A stretch of 64,000 nucleotides of DNA. Source: Cytobacillus eiseniae (lineage in GTDB: Bacteria; Bacillota; Bacilli; Bacillales; Cytobacillaceae). Below the pieces are notes generated by a model. That model searched no databases and had not been told where the DNA came from. It saw nothing but the letters and a program-made list of their open reading frames with translations. The position numbers were made by a program, and so were the translations under genes. The stretch lies in NCBI RefSeq assembly GCF_017874625.1, contig NZ_JAGIKZ010000010.1:1-64000 (forward strand), written 5' to 3'. This document shows, one piece after another, positions 17,229 to 26,640 of the stretch. Numbering within the stretch: position 1 is the first letter of the stretch; each line of letters begins with the position of its first letter.

Positions 17229-17840
17229 TTATTGATGGCCTTTTTTAACCCACTCGGCAACTGTTACTGTTCGTTTCGCTTGATGCTTAACAGCCCCTTC
17301 AACATCCTCAATCATTTTTCCATTTTGATCAACAGTTACACTTGTCCCGTATGGGTTTCCTCCTGCAACCATGACGGATGGATCTGTGAAACCAGGTGGA
17401 ACGATGATCGCTCCCCAGTGCATCATTGAAGTATATAATGATAAAAGGGTTGCTTCTTGACCACCATGTGGATTTTGTGCAGAAGTCATTGCACTTACTA
17501 CTTTATTCACTGTCTTTCCAGTCGCCCATAGCCCGCCTTGTATATCAAGGAATTGCTTCATTTGTGATGAGATATTACCAAATCGAGTAGGTACACTAAA
17601 GATAATCGCATCCGCCCATTCGAGATCCTCTGATGTTGCGACTGGGACATTTTTTGTCGCTTCCACAGTGGCTTTCCATCCTTCGTTTCCTTGGATAACT
17701 GAATCCGGTGCTAGTTCTTGTACTTTCAAAACCTTCACTTCTGCCCCAGCTTCTTTTGCCCCTTCTTCAGCCCATTTCGCTAATTGATAATTGGTTCCGC
17801 CCATACTGTAAAAAACGACTGCTAATTTTACATTGGTCAT
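17229..17840 (-). CDS. wrbA: WrbA-type NAD(P)H:quinone oxidoreductase
   Basis: FMN-binding flavodoxin-like enzyme that reduces quinones by two electrons. 203 residues, usual length. The phosphate loop YSMGGTNYQLAKW follows the first strand; PTRFGNISSQMKQFLD near residue 76 and the flavin-site segment AQNPHGGQEATLLSLYTSMMHWGAIIVPPG near 115-145 are characteristic. The ATG at 17840 follows AAGGAG by 9 bases; an in-frame ATG at 17858 overlaps the ribosome binding site. Its own terminator follows. Probably an oxidative or quinone-stress enzyme, acting in the cytoplasm. Confidence 0.92.
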   Translation of the reverse strand: MTNVKLAVVFYSMGGTNYQLAKWAEEGAKEAGAEVKVLKVQELAPDSVIQGNEGWKATVEATKNVPVATSEDLEWADAIIFSVPTRFGNISSQMKQFLDIQGGLWATGKTVNKVVSAMTSAQNPHGGQEATLLSLYTSMMHWGAIIVPPGFTDPSVMVAGGNPYGTSVTVDQNGKMIEDVEGAVKHQAKRTVTVAEWVKKGHQ

Positions 17841-18024
17841 TTTGGTATTCTCCTTCATTATTAAGTTTCCCTAACACGAGTAGTCGTGCTATTTTCATAC
17901 AACAACTAGTATCTCGTTCCATTTCTATTTCTATTCTTTCAACGTAGTTAATTTTTACAAATAGGTTGATTGTTAGTTAGAGAAATACTATCTCACGCTT
18001 CATATTACTTTTGCGTTATAATGA

Positions 18025-18146
18025 ACAAAAGCGCAAGCGCCTTGATCACCCCCGACAAGCACAAGACGAGCCTCACGGAAAGGTGTCCTTTACCTTTCTG
18101 GGAGGATTGGCTTGTGACCTCGAGGGGGTAGGCGCTGGAGCTGGAC
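18025..18146. repeat. GCGC-type hairpin element, copy A
   Basis: Begins AAAAGCGCAAGCGCCTTGAT and ends GGCGCTGGAGCTGGAC. Three nested stems pair its halves: GCGCC/GGCGC, ACCCCC/GGGGGT and ACAAGC/GCTTGT. Copy B at 48537-48684 shares both ends but differs inside with compensating changes. No coding sequence. It lies between the divergent wrbA and PucR-type genes; the rest of 17841-18244 has only AT-rich promoter-like sequence. Confidence 0.8.
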
Positions 18147-18244
18147 GCAGAACTTGTCGCAAAGTTATCCACAACATTTAAATTTATATTTTCCTATATA
18201 AGGACAAAAAATAGATGCTATTTTCAAAATGAGGGATTAAAGCA

Positions 18245-19147
18245 ATGTTAAAGAGGTTACAATCATATTTTCCGTCGTCAATCGTAACAGAAACCCCACC
18301 TGTATCAAATGATAAACGCTATTACTGGTTTAAGGATTATAATAATCCCTTTTGGCTAGGCGTTCTAAAATCAGAAATAAAGAAGGATCAGCTTGAATTG
18401 TTAAGCAGCTTATTAGAAAGGGTCAATCCGAATTCCCCAGTTCATTTAACTGGATCCGCTAAGGATTGGCATGCATTTCTTTTTCATGAACATTCTTTCC
18501 CTTTAAATAGTGACACCACAATCCGGTTCATCCAATTCCAAATTAACAAAATCGACAAAGATCTTACTGATGTTGAAGAAGCAATAAAGGAATTTTTCCA
18601 CCATTGTTTAGCCTTTATTTGGATAGATGAAACGAACGGAATTATTATTGAGGAAAAGTCAAAGACAGCTTACGAAGAAAATGATTTCCACTCAATTTCT
18701 GCCACACTTGAAAGTGACTTTTACATTAAATCTCTTTTTTATATCGGGAAATTCCGAACGGGCTCAGTTGCACTAAGAGAAACTTTCTTTCTTGAAAGAG
18801 AGCTCTTTGTTCATGCAATGAATCACCCTTTGAAAGAACGAATTCTTTCTTTTGAAAAGATTTTCCCAACATTATTAGCCTTCAATCTGCCCAAAACATC
18901 TAGCAAATTACTTTATAATGATGTCATTCAAGTCTTAAATGAGGATCCTGAGCTAAGGAAAACGATAGAAGCTTATTTTGAACATCATTCCAATACTTCC
19001 CTTGCATCTAAGAAGCTTTACATCCACAGAAATACATTAAAATATCGCCTGAATCAATTCTCTAAAAAAACGAACATCGATTTAAATGATTTTAAAAGCG
19101 TATTTACCGTTTATCTTGCCTGTTTATTAGCAAAAGACATGGATTAA
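18245..19147 (+). CDS. PucR-type transcriptional regulator, YxkF-like
   Basis: 300 residues. The C-terminal PucR helix-turn-helix is clear at residues 240-297: an ASKKLYIHRNTLKYRLNQF recognition segment followed by IDLNDFKSVFTVYLACLL. The N-terminal 230 residues have no recognisable motif. GAGGG precedes the ATG. It sits directly upstream of msmX in the same direction, as yxkF does in B. subtilis, so control of the shared sugar-importer ATPase is plausible but not shown by the sequence. Confidence 0.8.
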   Translation: MLKRLQSYFPSSIVTETPPVSNDKRYYWFKDYNNPFWLGVLKSEIKKDQLELLSSLLERVNPNSPVHLTGSAKDWHAFLFHEHSFPLNSDTTIRFIQFQINKIDKDLTDVEEAIKEFFHHCLAFIWIDETNGIIIEEKSKTAYEENDFHSISATLESDFYIKSLFYIGKFRTGSVALRETFFLERELFVHAMNHPLKERILSFEKIFPTLLAFNLPKTSSKLLYNDVIQVLNEDPELRKTIEAYFEHHSNTSLASKKLYIHRNTLKYRLNQFSKKTNIDLNDFKSVFTVYLACLLAKDMD

Positions 19148-19260
19148 TGAGCAATATGCATAAAAAGGGTATGAAGGATTTTGTGCAGTTTGCCAATGCG
19201 TAAATAATTGGTAATTGATAGATTAGTATTGTAAACCCTTACATTAGGAGGTAGAAAAAG

Positions 19261-20370
19261 ATGGCAGAATTAAGATTAGAACATATTTATAAAACTTACG
19301 ACAATAAGGTAACAGCAGTAAATGATTTCAATCTTCATATTCAGGATAAAGAATTCATCGTCTTTGTTGGTCCATCCGGATGTGGAAAATCTACTACTCT
19401 TCGAATGATTGCTGGCCTTGAGGAAATTTCCAAAGGAGACTTCTACATTGATGATCAGCTCGTAAACAATGTTGCTCCAAAGGATCGCGACATCGCCATG
19501 GTATTTCAGAACTACGCCCTCTATCCACATATGACTGTTTACGATAATATGGCTTTTGGACTAAAACTTCGAAAATTTCCGAAAGCCGAAATTGACCGTC
19601 GTGTAAAGGAAGCCGCTAAAATATTAGGGTTAGAGGATTACTTAAAGCGCAAGCCGAAAGCACTCTCCGGTGGTCAGCGCCAGCGTGTAGCTTTAGGCCG
19701 TGCCATTGTTCGTGATGCAAAAGTTTTCTTAATGGATGAACCATTATCCAATCTTGATGCAAAACTCCGTGTGCAAATGCGAACTGAGATTATTAAGCTT
19801 CATCGTCGTTTGAATACAACAACCATTTATGTTACACATGATCAAACGGAGGCTATGACAATGGCCACTCGACTTGTAGTAATGAAGGATGGGATTATCC
19901 AACAAGTAGGATCACCAAAAGAAGTCTATGATAAACCAGAAAATGTTTTTGTCGGCGGCTTTATTGGTTCTCCGGCCATGAACTTCTTTAACGGAAAGTT
20001 AGACAATGAGAAATTTGTTATTGGAAACAAAACAATTGCCATTCCAGAAGGAAAAATGAAGGTACTGCGCCAGGAAGGATATGTTGGCAAAGAAATCGTA
20101 CTAGGTATACGTCCAGAGGATTTCCACAATGAACAAATATTTATTGATACTTACAAAAATGCTACGATTGATATTACTGTAGACGTATCCGAGCTAACAG
20201 GAGCAGAAACAATGATATACTCTACACTAGAAGGCCAACCACTTATTTCTCGCATCGATGCACGGACACATATTACAGCTGGGAGTAAAATCGAACTTGC
20301 CCTTGATATAAATAATTTACACTTCTTCGATAAAGAAACTGAAAAGAGAATTCGTACAGAGAACCCTTAA
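19261..20370 (+). CDS. msmX: Multipurpose sugar-importer ATPase MsmX
   Basis: 369 residues, the length of the MsmX/UgpC group. Walker A GPSGCGKSTT near residue 38, Q-loop QNYALYPHMTV near 82, signature LSGGQRQRVALGRA near 135, Walker B VFLMDEPLSNLD near 155, switch histidine VTHDQTEAMT near 190, and a C-terminal OB-type regulatory domain (from about 240, LGIRPEDF). In Bacillus MsmX energises several carbohydrate importers that lack their own ATPase. The importer at 23200-26427 has none, so MsmX is its likely partner. AGGAGG precedes the ATG; a TGTAA/TTACA dyad lies just before that. Confidence 0.93.
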   Translation: MAELRLEHIYKTYDNKVTAVNDFNLHIQDKEFIVFVGPSGCGKSTTLRMIAGLEEISKGDFYIDDQLVNNVAPKDRDIAMVFQNYALYPHMTVYDNMAFGLKLRKFPKAEIDRRVKEAAKILGLEDYLKRKPKALSGGQRQRVALGRAIVRDAKVFLMDEPLSNLDAKLRVQMRTEIIKLHRRLNTTTIYVTHDQTEAMTMATRLVVMKDGIIQQVGSPKEVYDKPENVFVGGFIGSPAMNFFNGKLDNEKFVIGNKTIAIPEGKMKVLRQEGYVGKEIVLGIRPEDFHNEQIFIDTYKNATIDITVDVSELTGAETMIYSTLEGQPLISRIDARTHITAGSKIELALDINNLHFFDKETEKRIRTENP

Positions 20371-20383
20371 AATCATAGATACG

Positions 20384-20427
20384 AAAAAACCCCGAATGAA
20401 CGGTGCTTTTAATCATTCGGGGTTTTT
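20384..20427 (+). terminator. Terminator of msmX
   Basis: Perfect 13-bp stem AAACCCCGAATGA (20387-20399) with TCATTCGGGGTTT (20413-20425), then TTG and a further T run; A tract on the other side. It separates msmX from the XylR-operator-controlled genes that follow. Confidence 0.9.
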
Positions 20428-20440
20428 GTTTGTTTCACAA

Positions 20441-20465
20441 TTAGTTTATCTATTAAACAAACTAA
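20441..20465. promoter_or_regulatory. XylR operator before the two-component/importer genes
   Basis: TTAGTTT, 11 bases, AAACTAA: exactly the arms and spacing of the B. subtilis xyl operator. It lies directly after the msmX terminator and 105 bp before the sensor kinase gene. A -10-like TAAAAT is at 20491-20496. Confidence 0.8.
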
Positions 20466-20569
20466 TGTTTTTAATGTTCCATAACCATGGTAAAATATAA
20501 CTAAATTTACTTACTCTATTGTTTTTAGGATTGAAGCAATTACTACCTCTTAAAGAAAGGCAACCATTC

Positions 20570-22312
20570 ATGCTAAATCAACTAAAAAAATGGAATACAT
20601 TGCGCAACCAAATCCTATTTATTTTTATCCTAGTTATGATTATCGTTCTACTGATTGTTAGTCTGCTTACGTTAAAACAAGTTTCTACTCTATTAAAAAA
20701 TAACGCAGAAAAACAATTCCAGCAATTAGCCATTGAAGCAAATGGCAGAATGGAAACCCTATACAATCAAATTAATATGTCCTCAAAGCTTATGATCACC
20801 GATAAAGAGGTCCAAAGGATATTAACAGATGTTGATGACGGAAAAGAACTAGCCTTTATTGACCGACAAAAGTTAATGGGACATGTGAATCGAATTATGG
20901 GGAATACAGATGGGGTCGTTTCTGTTCAACTTTTTTCCGCTAATCACCAGCGTGTTCTTCCCCTTGGCGAAGGGTCAACAATCAATCAAGTGGATAGTAA
21001 GTGGATTAGACAGGCAAATAATGCAAAAGGAAACATGGTATGGATAGGTGATGATCCACATGATAAGAATAACTTTATTGCTATCCGCAGGGTAAATTTA
21101 ATGGAACGGCAATATCAGAATGGAGGCTATCTACTGCTCTATATTAACCGCGAACACTTTTACTTTGCCAATGAGTTGTATGAAAACGATCAATCATCCA
21201 TTCTTTTGGATCAAGATCAAAAGCCAATTATTCAAAATTATAACGGAGACATAAATAGTATTATTGAAAGCACAGAAAACATTCTTCAACTAAATGAGCG
21301 AGATTACATGGTAACTAAGCAAACATCTGAACTTACTGGTTGGACGGTCATTATTCTAACACCTGTAAGCGCACTCACAAAGGGAATCTCAGGCATTCGG
21401 ACAGGGATTATTTTATCCGGTGTAGTTGGAGGTTTGATTTTTACCATTTGCTCCTTCTTCCTTTCAACGATTATCACGAGACCCATCTTACGTCTAACAA
21501 AAACGATGCAGCGTGCTGGAGAAGGTTCATTAACAATGAGTGCAAATGTGTATTCAGTAAATGAAATTAATGAATTAAACTATACGTACAATCAGCTTGT
21601 GAAAGAAACCAATCATCTCATTCAGATGGTTTATCAAAAAGAAATCCTAAGGAATCAAAGTGAATTGAAAGCCCTGCAAGCACAAATTAATCCACATTTT
21701 CTCTTCAATACATTAGATGCGCTTCATTGGTCACTTGAGGAAAAAGGGGAAGAAGAGTTATCAGAGCTTGTTGTGGCCATGTCAAATTTGTATCGTTATA
21801 CCATTACGAAAGAAACCGATGATGATTGGGTCTTTTTAAAAGATGAAATCCAGCATATCGGAAACTATATGGAAATTATGATTATGCGCTTCGGTGATCG
21901 ATTACAATGGCATGCTTCTATTCCGAAAGAATACGAGCTTGTGAGAATACCTAAACTTATCATTCAGCCTTTAGTAGAAAATGCAATCTTGCATGGGGCT
22001 GGAAAAAAAGCTGGAGATTGCCAGATTTCAGTAACGGTTGAACCGATTAAAATGCAAGGCAAGGAACAAATCTGCATCCATGTGATCGATAATGGCTCTG
22101 GCATGGATCAGGAGCGGCTGAAGTGGGTCATTCAATCGATGGAAACTGGCGGGATTTCCTCATCAAGCGGGAAGGGAATGGCCATTTCAAATGTCTATAA
22201 ACGCCTGCAATTGTATTTCAAAGATATTTCGCATCAAGAGTTTTTGATTGAAAGTCAGGAAAACAAAGGAACAAGGATATCATTTTATATACCAATTGAT
22301 GCGGGGGAATAA
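20570..22312 (+). CDS. YesM-family sensor histidine kinase
   Basis: 580 residues. Helix 1 (residues 12-34), an extracellular sensor domain to about 285, helix 2 (near 288-310), a HAMP linker, then the phosphoacceptor segment QAQINPHFLFNTLDALHW near residue 370 and a C-terminal HATPase with PKLIIQPLVENAILHG and DNGSGM. This architecture is typical of kinases controlling carbohydrate importers. The ATG at 20570 has AAAGAAAGG 9 bases upstream; an in-frame TTG at 20519 is possible. Cotranscribed with the response regulator (one base gap) and preceded by a XylR operator, so the sensor gene itself should be xylose-inducible. Confidence 0.9.
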   Translation: MLNQLKKWNTLRNQILFIFILVMIIVLLIVSLLTLKQVSTLLKNNAEKQFQQLAIEANGRMETLYNQINMSSKLMITDKEVQRILTDVDDGKELAFIDRQKLMGHVNRIMGNTDGVVSVQLFSANHQRVLPLGEGSTINQVDSKWIRQANNAKGNMVWIGDDPHDKNNFIAIRRVNLMERQYQNGGYLLLYINREHFYFANELYENDQSSILLDQDQKPIIQNYNGDINSIIESTENILQLNERDYMVTKQTSELTGWTVIILTPVSALTKGISGIRTGIILSGVVGGLIFTICSFFLSTIITRPILRLTKTMQRAGEGSLTMSANVYSVNEINELNYTYNQLVKETNHLIQMVYQKEILRNQSELKALQAQINPHFLFNTLDALHWSLEEKGEEELSELVVAMSNLYRYTITKETDDDWVFLKDEIQHIGNYMEIMIMRFGDRLQWHASIPKEYELVRIPKLIIQPLVENAILHGAGKKAGDCQISVTVEPIKMQGKEQICIHVIDNGSGMDQERLKWVIQSMETGGISSSSGKGMAISNVYKRLQLYFKDISHQEFLIESQENKGTRISFYIPIDAGE

Positions 22313-22313
22313 A

Positions 22314-23099
22314 ATGTTTACTAAAAATATTGTAATCGTAGACGATGAACCAATTACAAGAAAAGGCATACAAAGAACTTTAGAAAGCTGGAGTAATGGT
22401 GAATTTATGATTCACATAGCAGAAAGTGGAGAAGAGGTCCTTAGGATTGCGGAGGAAAAAAAGATTCATATTTTGCTATCGGATATCCGAATGCCTGAGA
22501 TGACTGGATTACAACTATTAAAGAATCTGAAAGCAAAAAGAATGTCTCCAGTTGTGATTGTCATTTCTGCATACTCTGAATTCGAGTACGCTCAAGAAGC
22601 TTTGAGACTCGGTGTAGTGAACTATCTCCTAAAACCAGTCGGAAAAAAGAAACTGATTGAAGCTATTGAAGCAGCCGTTCAAGTTATGGAGAAGCAACAA
22701 AGGGTCGGAATGATCGAAAAAGTCGTCGATGAAAAAATCATTAATGCCAATGCGAAAATGAATTCGACTAAAGATACGATTCGCTTGGCCATCACCTACA
22801 TTGATCGGCATCTTAAAGATGAATTAACTCAAAAAAACGTGGCTGCACACGTCCATTTAAATCCAAGTTATTTTAGCGTTTTGTTTAAAGAGCAAGTTAA
22901 TCTAACCTTCAGTGAATATGTAACAAGACGAAGAATCCAACGTGCAAAGGAATTAATGATTTCAACAAATCTGACGGTCAATGAAGTTGCATATGAAGTA
23001 GGCTATAAAACTTCTAAATATTTTATTAAGCTTTTTAAGGAAATTGAAGGTGTAACACCAAGCACTTATCGGAAAACAAACAATGAAGGAATTTTCTAA
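22314..23099 (+). CDS. YesN-family response regulator with AraC-type HTH
   Basis: 261 residues. The receiver domain (1-120) has the acidic pair VDDEP near residue 9, phosphoacceptor LLSDIRMPEM near 55 and VVISAYSEFEYAQEAL near 81, with lysine in LLKPV near 105. The C-terminal AraC DNA-binding domain (about 155-255) has two helix-turn-helices, ending VAYEVGYKTSKYFIKLFKEIEGVTPSTYR. GGGGG lies 6 bases before the ATG. Partner of the preceding kinase; it presumably activates the importer genes immediately downstream. Confidence 0.92.
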   Translation: MFTKNIVIVDDEPITRKGIQRTLESWSNGEFMIHIAESGEEVLRIAEEKKIHILLSDIRMPEMTGLQLLKNLKAKRMSPVVIVISAYSEFEYAQEALRLGVVNYLLKPVGKKKLIEAIEAAVQVMEKQQRVGMIEKVVDEKIINANAKMNSTKDTIRLAITYIDRHLKDELTQKNVAAHVHLNPSYFSVLFKEQVNLTFSEYVTRRRIQRAKELMISTNLTVNEVAYEVGYKTSKYFIKLFKEIEGVTPSTYRKTNNEGIF

Positions 23100-23199
23100 A
23101 AATAGTAGTATATTTCCCAATCACCGTTCCCTTTTTTGGTTATTCCCTTAGTGGTAAAGTTAAACTAGTAAGATAGGAAAATACTAAGGGGGTTTTATT

Positions 23200-24507
23200 T
23201 TGATTAAAAAGAAAGCGTTTACTTCCTTGATGTCCTTAGCAATCGCGAGTGGATTAATTTTAGGAGGTTGCTCATCAAAATCTTCATCAGATGATGGAAA
23301 TAAGTCAAGCGGTGACAAAACAGTTGTCAAAATGATGCATTTATGGCCAGAAGGCAGTTCCAATGCTCAATATACAATTGTCGATGACATTATTAAAGCT
23401 TATGAAGACGAAAATCCTACTGTAGACATTCAAACAGAAATTTTAGGAAATGAACAGTACAAAGAAAAAATCAAAGTATTATCTGCATCAAATGAACTCC
23501 CTGACGTTGGAATCACTTGGGCAGCAGGTTATATGAAGCCTTTCGTTGATGGGAATAAGTTCACACCATTAGATGATATTGTAAAGAAGGACCAATTCGT
23601 TGCCGGTACACTTGATGCTTTCTCAGTGGATGATTCTGCTTATGCTTTGCCACTTGAACTCAATATCACCCCTGTATACTATAACAAAGAAATCTTTGAA
23701 AAATATAACCTGGACGCTCCGAAAACCTATGATGAATTCTTAAATGTTGTTAAAACACTTGTAGATAATGGGGTTACTCCAGTTACGTTAGGAAACAAAG
23801 ACCGCTGGACTGGCTCTATGTGGTATATGTATCTTGCCGATCGTATCGGTGGACCTGAAACCTTAAACAATGCTATCAATCGCTCAGGAAGCTTTGAAGA
23901 TCCAGCATTAGTTAAAGCGGCTGAAGAATTAGCAAACCTAGTTGATATGGGGGCATTCGTAAAAGGATTTAATGGTCTCTCTAACGATGAAGCGAAAGGA
24001 TACTTTATGAATGAGCAAGCGGCAATGTATTTAATGGCTACTTGGGAATTACCAAACTACACGACGAGCCCTGATGTTGCCCAAGAGTTTAAAGACAAAG
24101 TAGGCTACTTCAAGTTCCCTACTTATGAAGGCGGCAAGGGCGATATTGACAGCTATGTAGGTGGTCCTGGTGTTGGGTTATTTGTTTCAGAAGAATCCAA
24201 AGTGAAAGATGAAGCAAAGAAATTTGTTTCTTACTTAGTTGAAGAATGGGGTAAACGTTCGGTAACAGATGCTGGTGTCATTCCTGCTACAGTTGTTGAT
24301 ACCTCAAATGGTGACCTTGATCAAATGTACATTGATATTCTAAATGATTTGGGAAGTGCTACGAATCTCACCCTATATGCAGATGTCCAAATGTCTGCTG
24401 CTGTGGCTGATGTTCACTTAAATCAAATTCAAGCATTATTCGGTGGACAATCAACTCCTGAAGAGTTTACAAAAACACAAGAAGAAGCACTTGCTGCGGA
24501 GAAATAA
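23200..24507 (+). CDS. Sugar-binding lipoprotein of ABC importer
   Basis: 435 residues, MalE/UgpB-type (family 1 extracellular solute-binding). The signal peptide ends in lipobox ILGGC (cysteine near residue 24), followed by a serine-rich linker. The mature part has the usual MMHLWPEGSSNAQYTIVDDI start and MWYMYLADRIGG centre. The start codon is TTG at 23200: AAGGGGG lies 7 bases upstream and no ATG is nearby. The XylR-linked context suggests xylo-oligosaccharide or another xyloside as ligand, an inference. A pair of hairpins after the gene could raise its expression over the permeases. Confidence 0.9.
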   Translation: MIKKKAFTSLMSLAIASGLILGGCSSKSSSDDGNKSSGDKTVVKMMHLWPEGSSNAQYTIVDDIIKAYEDENPTVDIQTEILGNEQYKEKIKVLSASNELPDVGITWAAGYMKPFVDGNKFTPLDDIVKKDQFVAGTLDAFSVDDSAYALPLELNITPVYYNKEIFEKYNLDAPKTYDEFLNVVKTLVDNGVTPVTLGNKDRWTGSMWYMYLADRIGGPETLNNAINRSGSFEDPALVKAAEELANLVDMGAFVKGFNGLSNDEAKGYFMNEQAAMYLMATWELPNYTTSPDVAQEFKDKVGYFKFPTYEGGKGDIDSYVGGPGVGLFVSEESKVKDEAKKFVSYLVEEWGKRSVTDAGVIPATVVDTSNGDLDQMYIDILNDLGSATNLTLYADVQMSAAVADVHLNQIQALFGGQSTPEEFTKTQEEALAAEK

Positions 24508-24519
24508 TACCTACTTAGA

Positions 24520-24585
24520 AAGAGGGCATATTATTGAAAAATATGTCCTCTTCTTTATCCCATATTACAGTTAGTAGGGGATAAA
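24520..24585 (+). terminator. Paired intercistronic hairpins after the binding-protein gene
   Basis: A 12-bp stem (24520-24531 with 24541-24552, one G-T pair) followed by CTTT, and a second 8-bp stem TTTATCCC/GGGATAAA (24554-24561 with 24578-24585). Neither has a long T tract; they look like partial terminators or mRNA-stabilising structures that lower permease expression. Confidence 0.6.
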
Positions 24586-24638
24586 GCCTCCCCACTGATT
24601 GAAGTTTCACCTTATAGAAAGGAAGGGGACTAACCAAC

Positions 24639-25517
24639 ATGAAAAATGTGATGTCAAATAAATTCGTTATTGCCCTTTATACACTCCCTGCTTTACTTCT
24701 CATTCTTGTCCTTATCTATATCCCAATTACTTTATCTGGTTATTATGGCCTCATGGATTGGGATGGAATTGGCGAGATGAAATTTATTGGTTTAGAAAAC
24801 TATATTACCTTGATCCAAGATAAAATGTTTTGGACAAGTACTTGGCACTCTTTACTATTAGCCATTTTCTCTACAGCTAGCTTGCTATTATACTTAGCGA
24901 TTTCACTTGTTTTAGCTAGCAAAATTAAAGGCTCTGATCTATTACGTAAGATTTACTTAATTCCAATGTTATTATCTTCTGTTGCCATTGCGCAGCTTTG
25001 GATGAAGATTTTCGATCCAACAAACGGAATGGCCAACAAATTGCTAGAATTTTTTGGCGTAGAAAATACACCAATTTGGTTAGCCGATCCGGCTATTGCT
25101 CTTTACGCCATTTTCATTCCGGTTATTTGGCAGTATGCAGGTTTTTATATTCTTATTTATTATGCAGCGCTAAAGAACGTACCAGATGAAGTAATTGAAG
25201 CAGCAAAAATTGACGGTGCATCCCCACTACAAATCGCATTTAAAATTAAATTGCCTTTAATTTCAAACGTATTTAAAGTAACAATCATGCTTGCTGTCGT
25301 AGGATCATTAAAATACTTTGATTTAATCTACGTTATGACTGGTGGCGGTCCAAACGGAGCAAGTGAAGTAATGGCTTCCTATATGTACAAGGAAGCATTT
25401 AAATTGAACAACTTCGGTTATGGTAGTGCGATCGGATTTGGATTATTAATTATCTGCCTAATTATGACTTTGTTAACTTCGAAACTAACGAAATCTAAAG
25501 ATGATGTTCAAAATTAA
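24639..25517 (+). CDS. ABC sugar importer permease, MalF type
   Basis: 292 residues, six membrane helices, no long N-terminal extension. The cytoplasmic EAA loop is at about residues 185-215 (DEVIEAAKIDGASPLQIAFKIKLPLIS). The helix PALLLILVLIYIPITLSGYYG at the start is typical of the MalF/UgpA group. GGAAGGGG lies upstream of the ATG. It forms the heterodimeric channel with the next gene product, energised probably by MsmX. Followed by the second permease after 16 bp. Confidence 0.92.
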   Translation: MKNVMSNKFVIALYTLPALLLILVLIYIPITLSGYYGLMDWDGIGEMKFIGLENYITLIQDKMFWTSTWHSLLLAIFSTASLLLYLAISLVLASKIKGSDLLRKIYLIPMLLSSVAIAQLWMKIFDPTNGMANKLLEFFGVENTPIWLADPAIALYAIFIPVIWQYAGFYILIYYAALKNVPDEVIEAAKIDGASPLQIAFKIKLPLISNVFKVTIMLAVVGSLKYFDLIYVMTGGGPNGASEVMASYMYKEAFKLNNFGYGSAIGFGLLIICLIMTLLTSKLTKSKDDVQN

Positions 25518-25533
25518 GGGGGATTGAAACAAG

Positions 25534-26427
25534 ATGAGTGAGGTTCGTACACAAAATACAACAACAACCGTTTTAGCACCCAAAATTAAGAAGAAATCTT
25601 ACTTGAACAAAATTGGCTTTGGATTTCTTTATCTGATATTAGGGTTATTTGCAGTTATTCAGATTTACCCATTAATTTGGCTAGTGTTCTTTTCACTCAA
25701 AACCAATCAAGAAGTATTTGGAATGTCCCCTTTCTCATTGCCACAAGATCCGCAATGGGGCAACTATTTAAAGGCTTGGACTTCGGGGAATATTGGTCTT
25801 TACTTCTTCAATAGTGTCTGGATGACGATTCTATCTGTCTTCCTTACGATCATTCTAGCTAGTTTAGTAACATTTGCAGTCACTCGAATGCACTGGAAAC
25901 TAAGTGGTCTTGTACTCGGATTGTTCTTAGTCGCTTACATGATTCCACTACATTCAACATTGATTCCTTTGTTTAACATGTATAACCATGCAAATTTAAT
26001 TGATAACCCTGCATCCATTGTACTATCATATACGGCATTTAACCTGCCGTTAACCATTATGATTTTATTAGGCTTTTATAAAACGTTCCCTCGTGAAATT
26101 GAAGAGGCAGCAGTAATGGACGGATGCTCCGTACACCGGATCTTTTTCCAAGTCACCCTTCCGATGACTATACCTGTCCTTTCAACAACAGCAATCATTA
26201 ACATGATTTATAACTGGAATGAATTCGTCTTTGTAAACACTTTTATTAGTTCTGATAAGTGGAAAACATTAACTGTTGGTATCAATAATTTCGTTGGTCA
26301 GTATTTAACCGACTGGGGAGCGATCGGAGCCACTCTTGTAATTAGTATTGTTCCTATTCTATTAGCCTTCCTATTCTTAAGTGATAAAATTGTCGAGGGG
26401 ATGGCAGCAGGTTCTGTCAAAGGTTAA
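25534..26427 (+). CDS. ABC sugar importer permease, MalG type
   Basis: 297 residues. A polar N-terminal tail of about 28 residues precedes six membrane helices. The EAA loop is EIEEAAVMDGCSVHRIFFQVTLP near residues 190-212, and the C-terminus AAGSVKG is usual for the family. GGGGG precedes the ATG. Last gene of the importer operon; a strong terminator follows about 120 bp downstream. Confidence 0.92.
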   Translation: MSEVRTQNTTTTVLAPKIKKKSYLNKIGFGFLYLILGLFAVIQIYPLIWLVFFSLKTNQEVFGMSPFSLPQDPQWGNYLKAWTSGNIGLYFFNSVWMTILSVFLTIILASLVTFAVTRMHWKLSGLVLGLFLVAYMIPLHSTLIPLFNMYNHANLIDNPASIVLSYTAFNLPLTIMILLGFYKTFPREIEEAAVMDGCSVHRIFFQVTLPMTIPVLSTTAIINMIYNWNEFVFVNTFISSDKWKTLTVGINNFVGQYLTDWGAIGATLVISIVPILLAFLFLSDKIVEGMAAGSVKG

Positions 26428-26548
26428 TGAGTGAATGACAAGACAAATGACAGATGAAAAGTAAGTAGTTCAGTTTTTGTAGCGAAAACCTAAAATAACA
26501 GATTAAATAGCATTTGAATTCATAGGTTAAACCACATAATAAACAGCA

Positions 26549-26586
26549 TAAAAAAGCTCAGAGTACGAGGCTCCGGGCTTTTTTTT
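26549..26586 (+). terminator. Terminator of the sugar importer operon
   Basis: AAAAAAGCTC pairs with GGGCTTTTTT around a GAG/CTC inner stem, ending in eight T residues (26579-26586). Confidence 0.85.
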
Positions 26587-26640
26587 ATATGAGTGTCTTA
26601 TTCCTTTAAATAGCACCACTAGTGTTGAATAACTTTTTCG

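Noticed and set aside
17900..18244. tRNA or rRNA gene in the GC-richer stretch near 18.1 kb
   Set aside because: No cloverleaf or rRNA sequence can be recognised; the GC-rich part is the hairpin element.
19230..19243. TGTAAACCCTTACA before msmX as a CcpA cre site
   Set aside because: The central CG of cre is CC here and the position between promoter and ribosome binding site is unclear. It is only noted as a dyad.
23148..23172. Possible XylR operator before the binding-protein gene
   Set aside because: TTAGTGG and AAACTAG are present but the spacing and second arm do not fit TTAGTTT-N11-AAACTAA.
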